Below, one piece after another: positions 53,463 to 62,424 of a DNA stretch of 64,000 bases (its first letter is position 1; the number at the start of each line of letters is the position of its first letter). Under the pieces are notes generated by a model, which saw nothing but the letters and a program-made list of their open reading frames with translations, was not told the origin of the DNA and made no database searches. This DNA is from Poriferisodalis sp965208485 (GTDB lineage: Bacteria; Actinomycetota; Acidimicrobiia; Acidimicrobiales; Poriferisodalaceae): positions 1,054,001 through 1,118,000 of the forward strand of contig NZ_OZ242344.1 in assembly GCF_965208485.1 (NCBI RefSeq), written 5' to 3'. The position numbers and the translations under genes were made by a program.

Positions 53463-54355
53463 CCCGTGTCGGCCCAGCCGAACTCGTGGCTGCGGGCATC
53501 CCAGACCAGGTCCCGATCAGTTCGCTGGACCTGCCAGAGGAACTGCTTCTCGTCAGGGCCGGCTGATTCTTGTGACAGTTCTTCGATGGCGCGGTCGGCC
53601 ATGAGTGCGAGTTCAGGGCGCAGACGCTCCGGTGCCCGCACTTGATCCACGGCGCCGCGATTCGCTTTGACCAGCACATCCAACCACGCGCCGAGCGCAC
53701 CGTTGTCATCGCTCGCCCGCCACCGAAGCAAATCGTCGCTGAAGTTCACATACGGACTTACTTCCGGGATCAGATCGTCAAGCCGGGCAATGAGCCTCTG
53801 GCTCAGCGCCAAGCAGGTCCCGCCGCGCTTGGACAGTCTGGCTCGAATGCGACAACACACTGCTTCCCAGATCTCCCACATTGTCCACAGGTCCGTCGCA
53901 GGGATCTGTACCGACGGGTCGACCAGCGTGTACCTCCACGAGATGTAGCCGTGCCCATTGCCGCTGCCGTTGACGTGGGAGATGAACCCCTCGGCAGTGT
54001 CGAACGTGAGATCGAGCTGCTCGAACTCGAACAGGCCCCAGTGCTCCCCGAAATGCAGCTCGATGTGCTCTTTGTCCGCCGGTGACAGATCGGCATGCAG
54101 TCGCTGCAGGTTGTGCGCGTATGGCGACGCCTTCAACGTTTGGAGAGTGAAGTTCGAATCCGTCAACTGCAGCAGCATCTTCAGCGCTTGCTCGATGCCG
54201 CTGTACAGCGCAGTAACGAACGGCCACGCCCGAGCGGCCATGAATCCGTCCCAGCCGTCGCGCTGTATCGGGTTATCGGAGATGAGCTTGCGAGTGGCCT
54301 TGCAGGCCTCGTCCATCTTGAGAAACGAGTCGCCGCCGACAGTCACGGCGTGCAC
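53459..54355 (-). CDS. HEPN-like protein of unknown function
   Basis: 298 residues from GTG 54355; ATG 54316 is an alternative. An N-terminal helical segment ALYSGIEQALKMLLQL followed by SPYAHNLQRLHADL resembles HEPN domains. The C-terminal part has no known motif. It is translationally coupled to the zinc-ribbon-like gene. The setting is a defence island, but the RxxxxH ribonuclease motif is not evident, so catalysis is uncertain. Confidence 0.5.
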   Translation of the reverse strand: MHAVTVGGDSFLKMDEACKATRKLISDNPIQRDGWDGFMAARAWPFVTALYSGIEQALKMLLQLTDSNFTLQTLKASPYAHNLQRLHADLSPADKEHIELHFGEHWGLFEFEQLDLTFDTAEGFISHVNGSGNGHGYISWRYTLVDPSVQIPATDLWTMWEIWEAVCCRIRARLSKRGGTCLALSQRLIARLDDLIPEVSPYVNFSDDLLRWRASDDNGALGAWLDVLVKANRGAVDQVRAPERLRPELALMADRAIEELSQESAGPDEKQFLWQVQRTDRDLVWDARSHEFGWADTG

Positions 54356-54744
54356 CGTATCCCGCAGTCCCGCGAGTCAAGCCGGTGCGTTCGAAACGGC
54401 TCAGCCCGCCCGCTCAAGCCGTCCCACCCCGCCGCGCCCGCCATGCCGCACCGGCCGATCGCCGCCGTCGCCCTAGCCCCTCGGGTGCGAACGAGCCTGA
54501 GGTTGTGGGCAACAGCGGCCGCGAGCGCGCCCCTTCAGGCGAGATCACCTGGCATCGGGAGGCTGCGTCGAAGCATGAACATGCAGGTCAGAGGAGATGC
54601 TGCAGACCAGACCGTGACGAGGCCGGCACCACAAGCGCCGCAATTTGTCACTGCCTGTGAATATCCTGTAGGTCATCGACTCACGCGGAGTCGCATCGGG
54701 TAGCGCGAAACTCGTCGCTACCCCCCGAACACAGGAACCCTGCA
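54356..54744. other. gene-free stretch with a candidate promoter
   Basis: 389 bases with no supported gene. Near the right end TTGTCA (54645-54650) and TAGGTC (54669-54674) sit 18 bases apart and could drive the small gene at 54745. Confidence 0.45.
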
Positions 54745-54990
54745 ATGACTGCCCTTATGGTCGCTGGCCGCACCTTGGATGAGCTGCCTTCCTACGCAGC
54801 GGACCCCGAAGAGATCGAGGTCATTCATCTCACCGACGAGGATGTGAGCGAATTCGTGAGCGATGCTCTCGCTGCTGCTGGCTGCACGCGGGAGGAACTT
54901 GAGCAGCAAGCCGAGTCGGGCGACTTCACGAGCGAACTCGCCCGACGCATGTGGTTCCTCGTTTCGTCCTTTGACCAGCCGGCGCGGTGA
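54745..54990 (+). CDS. small acidic protein of unknown function
   Basis: 81 residues from ATG 54745. Acidic and helical (LTDEDVSEFVSDALAAAG and CTREELEQQAESGDF). No family recognised. It precedes and overlaps the open frame of the next gene, in an order like antitoxin-toxin pairs, but no known motif supports that. Confidence 0.5.
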   Translation: MTALMVAGRTLDELPSYAADPEEIEVIHLTDEDVSEFVSDALAAAGCTREELEQQAESGDFTSELARRMWFLVSSFDQPAR

Positions 54991-55648
54991 CCTAGAGCAG
55001 GAAGCCCGTCGTTTCGCTGCGGAAATCACGGGCCTGCTGAACAATACGGTCACCAACGGAATCCATCTCAGTGCCAGGATCGACGAAAGAGGACGCGCAC
55101 TCGTCCGCTACGAAAGACCGCTCTCGGACGACGCTTCGGATGGCGTCAAGCGGAGCAGCGGCGATCTCATCCCGCTGACGATCTCGAAAAAGCCGGAATG
55201 CTTCGGACTGCGCGTGTACCACACCTTGACGTTCGACGAGGAGTGCAAGTACCTGCGCAACACTCAGAGTTCCTTCGTGCTCGCCACCGCCGATGGAGAA
55301 GCAGTCTTCACCTACGACTATGTGCGGCCGGCCCCCAACGCGTACCCGGAGGCCCACCTGCACATCGACGGCAAGTCGGAGTCCCTTCAACGCCTGCTCG
55401 ACCTGTCGGGCCAGAAGAAGCGCAACTCGCGGCGACTCCACCTTCCAGTCGGGGGACGACGCTTTCGGCCGTGCCTTGAGGACATCATCGAGTTCTGCGT
55501 GACGGAACGCCTCGTCGATTCGCACCCGGGATGGAAGGGAGTGCTCGATGAGGCCCGAGGGCGCTTCTACCTACGCCAACTGAAGGCAGCAGTGCGACGC
55601 AGTCCTGAAGCAGCGATCGCAACACTCCAAGACGAGGGTTACATCTAG
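54863..55648 (+). CDS. protein of unknown function with conserved C-terminal domain
   Basis: Up to 261 residues. The protein-like part begins near GDLEQEARRFAAEITG (about 54983). No ATG or GTG lies there, so either ATG 54863 is used with a long overlap, or a frameshift links it to the preceding gene. Conserved-looking parts are EAHLHIDG, HLPVGGRRFRPCLEDIIEF and QLKAAVRRSPEAAIATL. I recall similar actinobacterial proteins encoded next to a small regulator, with unknown function. Confidence 0.55.
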   Translation: MLSLLLAARGRNLSSKPSRATSRANSPDACGSSFRPLTSRRGDLEQEARRFAAEITGLLNNTVTNGIHLSARIDERGRALVRYERPLSDDASDGVKRSSGDLIPLTISKKPECFGLRVYHTLTFDEECKYLRNTQSSFVLATADGEAVFTYDYVRPAPNAYPEAHLHIDGKSESLQRLLDLSGQKKRNSRRLHLPVGGRRFRPCLEDIIEFCVTERLVDSHPGWKGVLDEARGRFYLRQLKAAVRRSPEAAIATLQDEGYI

Positions 55649-55941
55649 AGGCACTTCGTCCTCCGACTCCTGGGTTCACACAGCGACTTCCCGGCTAAGC
55701 GAACTGGCTCGGATCGCGCCATCGACGCCACAATGCCCACGGTGTGAGCATGAGGTCCGGTCCGGCCGCACGACTCACGGCTCTGCGGCCGGCCCGGACT
55801 CGACGCGCGGCAGGCGATGTCGCCGTTGGGTCGGTCACCACAGAGACCCGCTAGCGGGCGTTCGTCGGCGGACGCTGCGGCCGTGTCGGGCGTCGACAGC
55901 GACACGGTCCGAACCCCGGCGCTGCGCAGGGAGAACGAAGA
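55649..55941. other. intergenic region
   Basis: 293 bases. Open frames cross it on the minus strand but look like composition effects. No promoter, hairpin or repeat was identified. Confidence 0.4.
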
Positions 55942-56871
55942 GTGGTGGATGCGGCGCTAACGCCGCAATCGGCTAGGGGATCGCCGCATCTGCGTCCGCA
56001 CGTGTTTACTGCTCGTGTGAATTCTGCGGAGGCGCTCGCCAGCATGCCGTTCGTATTCCGGACGTGTGAGTTCTGCGCGCGTGCGGGCATCGAGCCGTCG
56101 TCTGCGTCGCGTGCGCTGCGGGCCGCAGTCGCCCAAGGCGCTGTCTCAAGAATCGGGCGGGGTCTGTGGCAGCGCCGCGACATCGAAGGGCCTGCCGTCG
56201 AATGCCATGCGCCTCATCCGTTCCCGCCTGCGTGGATGAACGCCAACGAATGCCTCCTCGATGCAGTCTTCGGTGCTGTGCCGCGCCGGATCTCGCACAT
56301 GATGGCGCTCGAAGCAGCGGGCGTGCCGTTGGTCATCGGGCCGCAACTGTCGTTCCCGCGTGAATCCGCCAGGACAGCGATGCCGCTGGGCATCACGGTG
56401 TTCCGCGAACCCAGCGAGCGGGTGCCGCTGTTCGCAACGAGGCTGACCGAGCGCACATGGATGTCGTCTCCCGCGCGCGCTGCAATCGAGACCGCCCAGC
56501 ACGACATGACTGCGCCTCGATGGGATGAACGCATCGCCTGGGTGTTCGCAGAGGACGGTGGCTCCCTGCTCGACCCCGAGGAAGCCGTCGAGATCAGCGA
56601 CGCGTTGCAGATGCGGGCAGGACTGCGCCGCCTGTCGTCCATCGCGGACGCGCTGCGCCGCCTCGCCGCCAGCGACCCCAGCGACGCCTTGAGCCGTGTC
56701 CCTGACCAGTGGACGGACATCGTGCGCGCCAGACGAGGCGATGCGTGGATTCGGCTGCGCCGGTCCGGGCGAAGACCCCTCGAACCTTCCGACGCCGCTT
56801 GGGTGGACAGCGAACGCAAAGTGCTGTGGGGTCAGCACCCCGAAGCGCTCGCGGCATCCCTCATGACGTAA
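55942..56871 (+). CDS. AbiEi-like antitoxin-type transcriptional regulator (solitary)
   Basis: Up to 309 residues from GTG 55942, with GGAGAA upstream; GTG 56017 is an alternative. A winged helix lies near 40-75 (CARAGIEPSSASRALRAAV, then GAVSRIGRGLW). The central part (PRRISHMMALEAAG, GITVFREPSERVPL, RTWMSSPARAAIE) matches AbiEi-type proteins with their second domain. In type IV AbiE systems AbiEi represses the operon and AbiEii is a nucleotidyltransferase toxin. No AbiEii follows within 380 bases, so the gene is solitary. Confidence 0.65.
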   Translation: MVDAALTPQSARGSPHLRPHVFTARVNSAEALASMPFVFRTCEFCARAGIEPSSASRALRAAVAQGAVSRIGRGLWQRRDIEGPAVECHAPHPFPPAWMNANECLLDAVFGAVPRRISHMMALEAAGVPLVIGPQLSFPRESARTAMPLGITVFREPSERVPLFATRLTERTWMSSPARAAIETAQHDMTAPRWDERIAWVFAEDGGSLLDPEEAVEISDALQMRAGLRRLSSIADALRRLAASDPSDALSRVPDQWTDIVRARRGDAWIRLRRSGRRPLEPSDAAWVDSERKVLWGQHPEALAASLMT

Positions 56872-57249
56872 GGGGGCATCCGGCTCGTTCGAGCCGCACG
56901 GCATCTGGCCCCCGCGAGAAGAACTCAAGGTCGTCTAGGCGCCGATCAGAATGATGCTCGCCGAGCACGGCGCTGTCGCTCTAGTCGGCGATACAGCCAG
57001 CCGAATGCGCGCAAGACAGGCTCGATTCCACATCCTCGCCCGATCACATGGCCCTTCTCAGGGCCGTCCGACCGTGTTCTGGCCCCGAAATGCCCCTCCG
57101 AGGGCGCAAATCGGCCCCGCGAAGCGCCATTTCGGCAATCTGAGCATCCGCCAGCACGCATGGCCCGTGTTGGCGACCGCCGTTTGATTTCCCTGCACAG
57201 CCAGTGCTCACCACACTCCCCCGGCAATCGGCACCGGAGGGTGATTGCG
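56872..57249. other. gene-free stretch
   Basis: 378 bases with no supported gene. CATTTCGGCAATCTGAGCA near 57130 resembles part of the dispersed repeat family (GATTTCGGCAATTGCTCAGCA). A ribosome binding site GGAGGG at 57235 belongs to the next gene. Confidence 0.45.
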
Positions 57250-58311
57250 ATGACGATGACGGACGACCGGATCGACACAGAGACCGCGCAGGACGCGGCC
57301 GACACGCCAGCGCGGCCGGGGACCCTGCGCCGTGTGCTCGCCAAGCGGCGCAGCGACCGCCGCGGCGCGCTCGGGTCGACCGAGATGGTGCAGTTGATCG
57401 GCGTGATCCTGCTGATCGCGCTGTTGGCGGGCGGCACGTTCGTGTACCTGCGGTTCATCCGCGGGTCCTCGGAGAACTCGGTGGTGCAGAGGAACATCGA
57501 CGAGGTCGCGAAGCTGGCCGACAGCTACTGGCAGAACTACGCGGCAGATGTGGACGGCCGTCGGAAAATCTCGCTCGCGGGCTTCTGTCAGTTCGCCAAC
57601 AGCCAAGTGGCGGCAGAAGATCTCAACCTGCGGACGCTGCAACTGGTCTCTGCGGCAGCCGCGCCTGCGATCGCGGCCCCGTCGGACACATTTGACATGG
57701 CCGACAGCGTGATCACACGAACAATCTCGACACCGCGTTCGACGGCGAACTGCCCGAACTTGAACGGACTGAACGGCACCGATGCCAACGTCTCCAGTTT
57801 GGATGAGTACTACCACGACATCCTGGCCCGCGACGGTGACGGCACGGCTTCCACCTCTGTGGGTGCAGGTCAGCTTGCTTCGACCGGCTCGGCCAACGAA
57901 GCCGCGACAGTGTTCGACTACACCGGGTCAACGGGAACTCAGAGCGCAGACGATCACAACAACGCCTTGGAGGCAGCGGGCCTGCTGTCGACCAAGACGG
58001 TCTGGATGGCCCAGTACGGCAGCGGCTCAGCGATCAGCGGTTTCGTGCCGGCAGGGACCGACACGACCTTCGACCCAGATGGTGCGAGGGACTTCGGCAC
58101 CGAGTTCCTGGTGTTCGGCGGCATGTCCCCCAGCGGCGACAGCTTCTGCCTCATCAAGGTGTTCGACGCTTCGAACAACGACCAGATCGGGGAATACCGG
58201 CTGTCACGTCTGGCCACGGACGATTTCCAGTTCACGACCTGCGGCGCCGGCGCCGACGGCACCGGGGTCAACCTGCCCCGCCGCGGAGGCAAATGGCCAG
58301 AGCCTCAGTGA
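57250..58311 (+). CDS. type IV pilin-like membrane protein
   Basis: 353 residues from ATG 57250, nine bases after GGAGGG. A basic leader (LRRVLAKRRSDRRGA) precedes STEMVQLIGVILLIALLAGG, a hydrophobic helix with an early glutamate, as in prepilin-like signal peptides. The rest is secreted, Thr/Ser/Asp-rich, with cysteines (FCQFAN, NCPNLN, SFCLIK, TTCGAG) that could pair. No prepilin peptidase or assembly ATPase is in the window. A minor pilin or pseudopilin is inferred. Confidence 0.5.
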   Translation: MTMTDDRIDTETAQDAADTPARPGTLRRVLAKRRSDRRGALGSTEMVQLIGVILLIALLAGGTFVYLRFIRGSSENSVVQRNIDEVAKLADSYWQNYAADVDGRRKISLAGFCQFANSQVAAEDLNLRTLQLVSAAAAPAIAAPSDTFDMADSVITRTISTPRSTANCPNLNGLNGTDANVSSLDEYYHDILARDGDGTASTSVGAGQLASTGSANEAATVFDYTGSTGTQSADDHNNALEAAGLLSTKTVWMAQYGSGSAISGFVPAGTDTTFDPDGARDFGTEFLVFGGMSPSGDSFCLIKVFDASNNDQIGEYRLSRLATDDFQFTTCGAGADGTGVNLPRRGGKWPEPQ

Positions 58312-58324
58312 TCTGACAGGTACT

Positions 58325-58349
58325 GAGGGCGTCTGGTCATAGCGCCCTC
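58325..58349 (+). terminator. hairpin after the pilin-like gene
   Basis: GAGGGCG (58325-58331) and CGCCCTC (58343-58349) pair perfectly over seven bases with an 11-base loop, starting 14 bases after the stop. No long T-run follows. Confidence 0.45.
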
Positions 58350-58399
58350 TCGGACCCGCTGGCACCCTGCGGTTTTGCGTCTGCAGCGTCAGCGAGCAC

Positions 58400-58437
58400 A
58401 GGCCCCCGGACAGGCTTCACACCCCGTCCGGGGGCTT
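58400..58437. terminator. GC-rich bidirectional hairpin between convergent genes
   Basis: GCCCCCGGAC (58402-58411) and GTCCGGGGGC (58426-58435) form a 10-bp perfect stem, extended by flanking G-T and A-T pairs. It lies between the pilin-like gene and the convergent Fic gene and could terminate both. Confidence 0.6.
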
Positions 58438-58484
58438 GTGCGCGTCTGCGGTTTGGTGGGCCGTCGCGTCGGCCGCGCGGCCGG

Positions 58485-59621
58485 TCAGTTCGTCCAGATG
58501 TTGACGAGTTCGGTGGCGGCGTACCAGTTGCGGTTGCGCCCGGTGCCGGGCGTTTGTGCTTGGATCGGTTCGAGGATGCCGTGGTCGGCGAGGGATTGCA
58601 GGGCGTTGGCTGCTGCTGTGTTGCTGACGCCCAGCAGATCGCTTGCGTCGGGTGCGCTGAGGACCGGGTGGGCGATCAGCATCGGCAGCAGGGCACGGGC
58701 GGCGCTGTCGGAACGCAATCGCCTCAGCGTGTCGTTCCACGAGTCGACGATCTGGCGTGTGCGGTCGGCGAGCCGGTCGGTCACCTCTGCGCCTCGTTTG
58801 GCGACCTCGGCGAACCATCTGACCCAGGGGCCGACTGCGCCGCGCTCGAAGTCGTAAAGCCCCGAGAGGTAGCCGCCGGTGTCGCGTGCGATGGCGACGC
58901 TGATGGGGACGGTCGAGTGACGCGTCAGGTGCGCCCGCCGCAGGCTCCTGCTGACGAGGATGCGCCCGAGCCGCCCGTTGCCGTCGCCGAATGGGTGGAT
59001 GGCCTCGAATTGCGCATGCAGGATCGCCGCGTGAGAGATCGGGTCCAGGTCTCCCGGCTCGTTCGCGAAGGCGATGAAGTCGTCCATCAGTTCGCCGATC
59101 TCGCCCGGCGGCGGCGGGACATAGGCCGCATCGAGGGGCGAGCTTCCGCCGACCCAGCCGACCCGGGGGCGGAACACGCCGATCAGGTCGGGGTCAAGGT
59201 CACTGTTGCGCATCAGACGTGCATGCCAGGTGTGCAGCGTTTCGACGCTCAGCGGCAGATGGGCAGCATCGTGCGCTGCGTCGATCACGGCGAGATTGTC
59301 CGCGACCCATCCTGCGGCGCCTCCGGCGCCGGTCCGCTCGGCGATCAGCACCGACACCAGCGGCTCGCGGAGGCCCTCGATGCCCGACGAGGCGACGCCC
59401 TCGTGGCGCAGCAGCAGCCGTGCCAGCGCCTCCCATGTGTTCGGCACCTGCTGGTCGGCGGCCCGCACGGCCGCCGCTGCCTGCTCGGTGGCGCGGACGG
59501 CTGATGCATCGAGGCTGAAGTCGCGTTCTGCGAGCTTCGCTGGTTTCCACGCGCGGACCTCGGTGCCGTTCCAGTCGCCGAGAACGACCATGCCGGCGCC
59601 GCCGTCATCGAGCAAGCTCAT
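58485..59621 (-). CDS. Fic family protein (adenylyltransferase) with winged helix
   Basis: 378 residues. The Fic core motif is HPFGDGNGRLGR (about 213-224). An inhibitory helix SSGIEG ((S/T)xxxE(G/N)) lies near 78-83, so it is a class II, self-inhibited Fic. A C-terminal winged helix (about 310-360; VLSAPDASDLLGVSNTAAA) suggests DNA binding. The enzyme transfers AMP from ATP to a protein hydroxyl. The start is leaderless: TATAGT lies six bases before ATG. A strong palindrome lies upstream, so it may bind its own control region. Confidence 0.9.
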   Translation of the reverse strand: MSLLDDGGAGMVVLGDWNGTEVRAWKPAKLAERDFSLDASAVRATEQAAAAVRAADQQVPNTWEALARLLLRHEGVASSGIEGLREPLVSVLIAERTGAGGAAGWVADNLAVIDAAHDAAHLPLSVETLHTWHARLMRNSDLDPDLIGVFRPRVGWVGGSSPLDAAYVPPPPGEIGELMDDFIAFANEPGDLDPISHAAILHAQFEAIHPFGDGNGRLGRILVSRSLRRAHLTRHSTVPISVAIARDTGGYLSGLYDFERGAVGPWVRWFAEVAKRGAEVTDRLADRTRQIVDSWNDTLRRLRSDSAARALLPMLIAHPVLSAPDASDLLGVSNTAAANALQSLADHGILEPIQAQTPGTGRNRNWYAATELVNIWTN

Positions 59622-59627
59622 TTTTCA

Positions 59628-59633
59628 ACTATA
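59628..59633 (-). promoter_or_regulatory. -10 box TATAGT of the leaderless fic gene
   Basis: On the minus strand TATAGT is followed by six bases and ATG 59621. No clear -35 at normal spacing. Confidence 0.55.
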
Positions 59634-59662
59634 GAGCGACAACCCTGTAAAACATTGCTGGT

Positions 59663-59714
59663 TTTCCAAGGATCATAATTCATCCTTGGAAAACTGTGCT
59701 CGTTTGCCAAGGAT
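59663..59714. promoter_or_regulatory. fic operator: 13-bp perfect palindrome plus a third half-site
   Basis: GTTTTCCAAGGAT (59663-59675) and ATCCTTGGAAAAC (59684-59696) are exact inverted repeats around an 8-base A/T loop. A third half-site GTTTGCCAAGGAT follows at 59702-59714. It lies about 30-90 bases upstream of the fic -10 box and between the divergent-in-control fic and methyltransferase ends. Binding by the Fic winged helix is a guess. Confidence 0.65.
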
Positions 59715-59822
59715 CGAGCCGCGCGACTTGGCCGACTTCCTGCAGCACTCCCGCGCGGACCGTCTGACGACGCAGGCAGATCTGGCGCTCTGACGGGATC
59801 AGAGCGATACCCGCTGGCTGTG

Positions 59823-61919
59823 TCAGGTCGGCCTCGTCGCCTTGCCGCCGTGGACGCTCGGCTCGCTGCACCACTGCAGCCGAACCGTGCTGAGTGGGTC
59901 GAGGATTGACTCGGGGAGTTGAAGCGCGTCGCAGAGAACTTCCTGATCCAAGGCGTCGCGTACGTCGTCTGCGAATGCTTCGTTGGCCGGGCGCATTGGT
60001 TGGTCCTCAAAGACGTCGAAGACGGCTGCCAGTCGGCCGAGCGCATCGTCGGGCAGCCGGCTGAGGTCGATGACTGGAATCGACCCGAGCGCGGCGACGC
60101 CGAGATTGACGCGTCCGCCTTGCTGGCGGCTCGACACCCACCACCGGCCGATGAGTCCGACCGTGGAGTTGAGCCACGCGCACATCGCTTTCTCGTGAGC
60201 GAGCGATGCCAGCGCGACCGACGGCCATGCACGGCCGCCGATGCACGCGACAGGCGTCATGCAGGCGGCGATGGACCCCGAGTTCAGCCGCGCGTCTCGG
60301 CTGATGTGCAGCCTTGTGGCACCGCAGATCCCGGGCATCCCGTCCCACAGCGCCCGGGCCAAGGCCTTAGGCCGTGCCCCTGGTCGGATCGTGCCGTACG
60401 AACACGGCAAGACCCGCATCGTGCTCTCGAAACGGTGATCGTGGGACCACAGAATGGGCCAGCTCGCGCTCGCACAGCGACGCCTGTCGGGCAGGAAGTC
60501 AATGTCGAATGGTCCTCGTAGGGAGCCGTCTGACCTGATGCCGTCGATGTCGGAGTGGTAGGGGCCTAGTTGGCCGAGCGAGTCCAGCCGCGTGATCGGG
60601 ACAGGCAGTTCTGTGTGCCGCGGCAGTACGAGCCTGCCTTGCGTCAGTCCCGCCGCGGTCGCCGCGACACCCGGCTCTGACACCCCGCCCGGCTGACCCG
60701 ACACACCAGGTCCGAAGGGCGCAGCGAGCGCCCAGCCGACCCGCGACTCCCCGATCCTGAGCACCGTCGGGCAGGTCGACGCGGCTGTCTCTGTGACGCA
60801 CCGAGCGATCGCCACGGCTTCGGTGACCGAAGCGGGCGCTCTGTCCAGCATCACGTAGGTCGCGACTGACTCCGCGATGTGCTCGCGAAACTGCTTTTCG
60901 AGCTTGGTGGCCACGACGATCGCCTCTGCGATCCGGGTGTCCGCGGAGAAGGCTCGCCCGCTTGATCCCTCGGCCCCGCGCTCTGCAATCATGACGATCG
61001 TGACGTTCTGATAGTGGCCGGCGAGCAATTCCCGAGTCCGACGCCATGCGCGGCCCGACGCCACGGCAGCAGGCAGAACAAGCGCGAGCGTCCCGCCCTC
61101 ACTCAGCTTCGCGTGAGCGAGGTCCACGAAGGCAGTGCCGAGTCCAGCGTTGCCGTTCCAGGCGACTGGCACAGCCGACAGATCGGCGTCGCGGGCCTCG
61201 CGTCGAGCCGCGGCCTTGAGCAGCTCTACCTGCTGATCCAAGGCCCGCCCCATGGCCCGCTGGGATTCCCTGTCCTGCCCGAGCGCGGCGAACGCCGGAT
61301 TGGCGGTGCCTCGCCTAGCCCCCTCATGGCCGGTGGGGCGGGCGTAAGGCGGATTCATGATCGCTGCGTCCAGCGATCCATGCGGCACCGATGCCGTCAG
61401 CGTCGCCACGTCGTCCCGCGGGCTGATGCCGACGTCGCACCGCTGGGCGCTCACGCAGTCGGTGTTCAGGAGATCGAGCGCGCCGATGCGCGCAGTGTCG
61501 CTGCCAGGCGACAGACCGTACGGCATCAGCCACGCCTTGGTCCTGCGGCATCCGCCCTCGGGGCGTTCGCCCGCCAGTCGCGTCGCCGTCTGCTGCACCG
61601 CCGACGCCACGACGTCGCAGCCGATCAACGCGTGGGAGACCAGCGCACTGTGCGCAGCGCCGTCTGCGCCTCCTCTCGCCCGATGGCGCTCCGCTATGCG
61701 CCGGTACGCGGCAACCAGAAGCGCTCCTGTGCCGCACGCCAGGTCGGCGATCCGCAGCTTGGCGAGCTTGTCGGCGTCGCCCCAATCGGTGTCCACTCGG
61801 GCGACAGCCAACTCGGCCAGCAGGGCCGCCGAAGATGGCTCGGTGTAGAAGGCCGACAGGAGCTTGCGGTCCCCAGCCGACGTTTCGGAATCCCCCGTGA
61901 CGGCCGGCTCGTGCTGCAT
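59823..61919 (-). CDS. N6-adenine DNA methyltransferase-like protein (orphan)
   Basis: 698 residues from ATG 61919 (frame open to 62021). AdoMet motif I is IADLACGTGALLVA and the catalytic motif IV is MNPPYARPTG. The C-terminal half holds a target-recognition-like region (WVSSRQQGGRVNLGVAALG). It resembles type I HsdM or Eco57I-like enzymes in parts, but no restriction or specificity gene is adjacent; fic lies 201 bases downstream on the same strand. DNA substrate and site unknown. Confidence 0.78.
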   Translation of the reverse strand: MQHEPAVTGDSETSAGDRKLLSAFYTEPSSAALLAELAVARVDTDWGDADKLAKLRIADLACGTGALLVAAYRRIAERHRARGGADGAAHSALVSHALIGCDVVASAVQQTATRLAGERPEGGCRRTKAWLMPYGLSPGSDTARIGALDLLNTDCVSAQRCDVGISPRDDVATLTASVPHGSLDAAIMNPPYARPTGHEGARRGTANPAFAALGQDRESQRAMGRALDQQVELLKAAARREARDADLSAVPVAWNGNAGLGTAFVDLAHAKLSEGGTLALVLPAAVASGRAWRRTRELLAGHYQNVTIVMIAERGAEGSSGRAFSADTRIAEAIVVATKLEKQFREHIAESVATYVMLDRAPASVTEAVAIARCVTETAASTCPTVLRIGESRVGWALAAPFGPGVSGQPGGVSEPGVAATAAGLTQGRLVLPRHTELPVPITRLDSLGQLGPYHSDIDGIRSDGSLRGPFDIDFLPDRRRCASASWPILWSHDHRFESTMRVLPCSYGTIRPGARPKALARALWDGMPGICGATRLHISRDARLNSGSIAACMTPVACIGGRAWPSVALASLAHEKAMCAWLNSTVGLIGRWWVSSRQQGGRVNLGVAALGSIPVIDLSRLPDDALGRLAAVFDVFEDQPMRPANEAFADDVRDALDQEVLCDALQLPESILDPLSTVRLQWCSEPSVHGGKATRPT

Positions 61920-62166
61920 GGCTTGGCCATCTTGACAGGCAGGGCGGGGAGGGCACAGGCTGTTGGCTCTTGGCGGGGTGGGCGACACCTGTCCGCCGCG
62001 GATCGAACGAGGTAGCACCACCTGCGCGGACGGTCTGATTCGCCGAACCGCTGGCGGCCGTCAGCCTGCCTCGTGGGGCAACTGATGCGACTGCTGTTTC
62101 GCTGTGCCAGCCTGACGCGTCCAGAACTTGAGCACCGAGCAACAACACCGAGACCACCAAGACCGC

Positions 62167-62400
62167 ATGAGCGAAGCCATGGATCATCAAGCGGCGCGAA
62201 TCGTCGTGAGCTACCTCAATGCGAGCGGCCAAGGAGCTGCAGCGCTGGACATCGAGTCCTATCTCGGTCTCGCGGACTGCTGGAACGGCCCGGTGCCCAA
62301 GCCGGGACCAACGGCGTCGAGCAATGAAGACGACGTGCCCGACAGCATCATCTGGAGCTGCGCGCTGCTCGACCTCATCCGGAGCCTGCCGCCGGTGTAG
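62167..62400 (+). CDS. small protein of unknown function
   Basis: 77 residues from ATG 62167; TTG 62128 would add 13. It reads ARIVVSYLNASGQGAAALD and DSIIWSCALLDLIRSLPP. No family recognised. First of three short-spaced plus-strand genes ending with the caspase-fold-like protein. Confidence 0.45.
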   Translation: MSEAMDHQAARIVVSYLNASGQGAAALDIESYLGLADCWNGPVPKPGPTASSNEDDVPDSIIWSCALLDLIRSLPPV

Positions 62401-62424
62401 GCCGCATTCATCGGCGTCGTCGCA

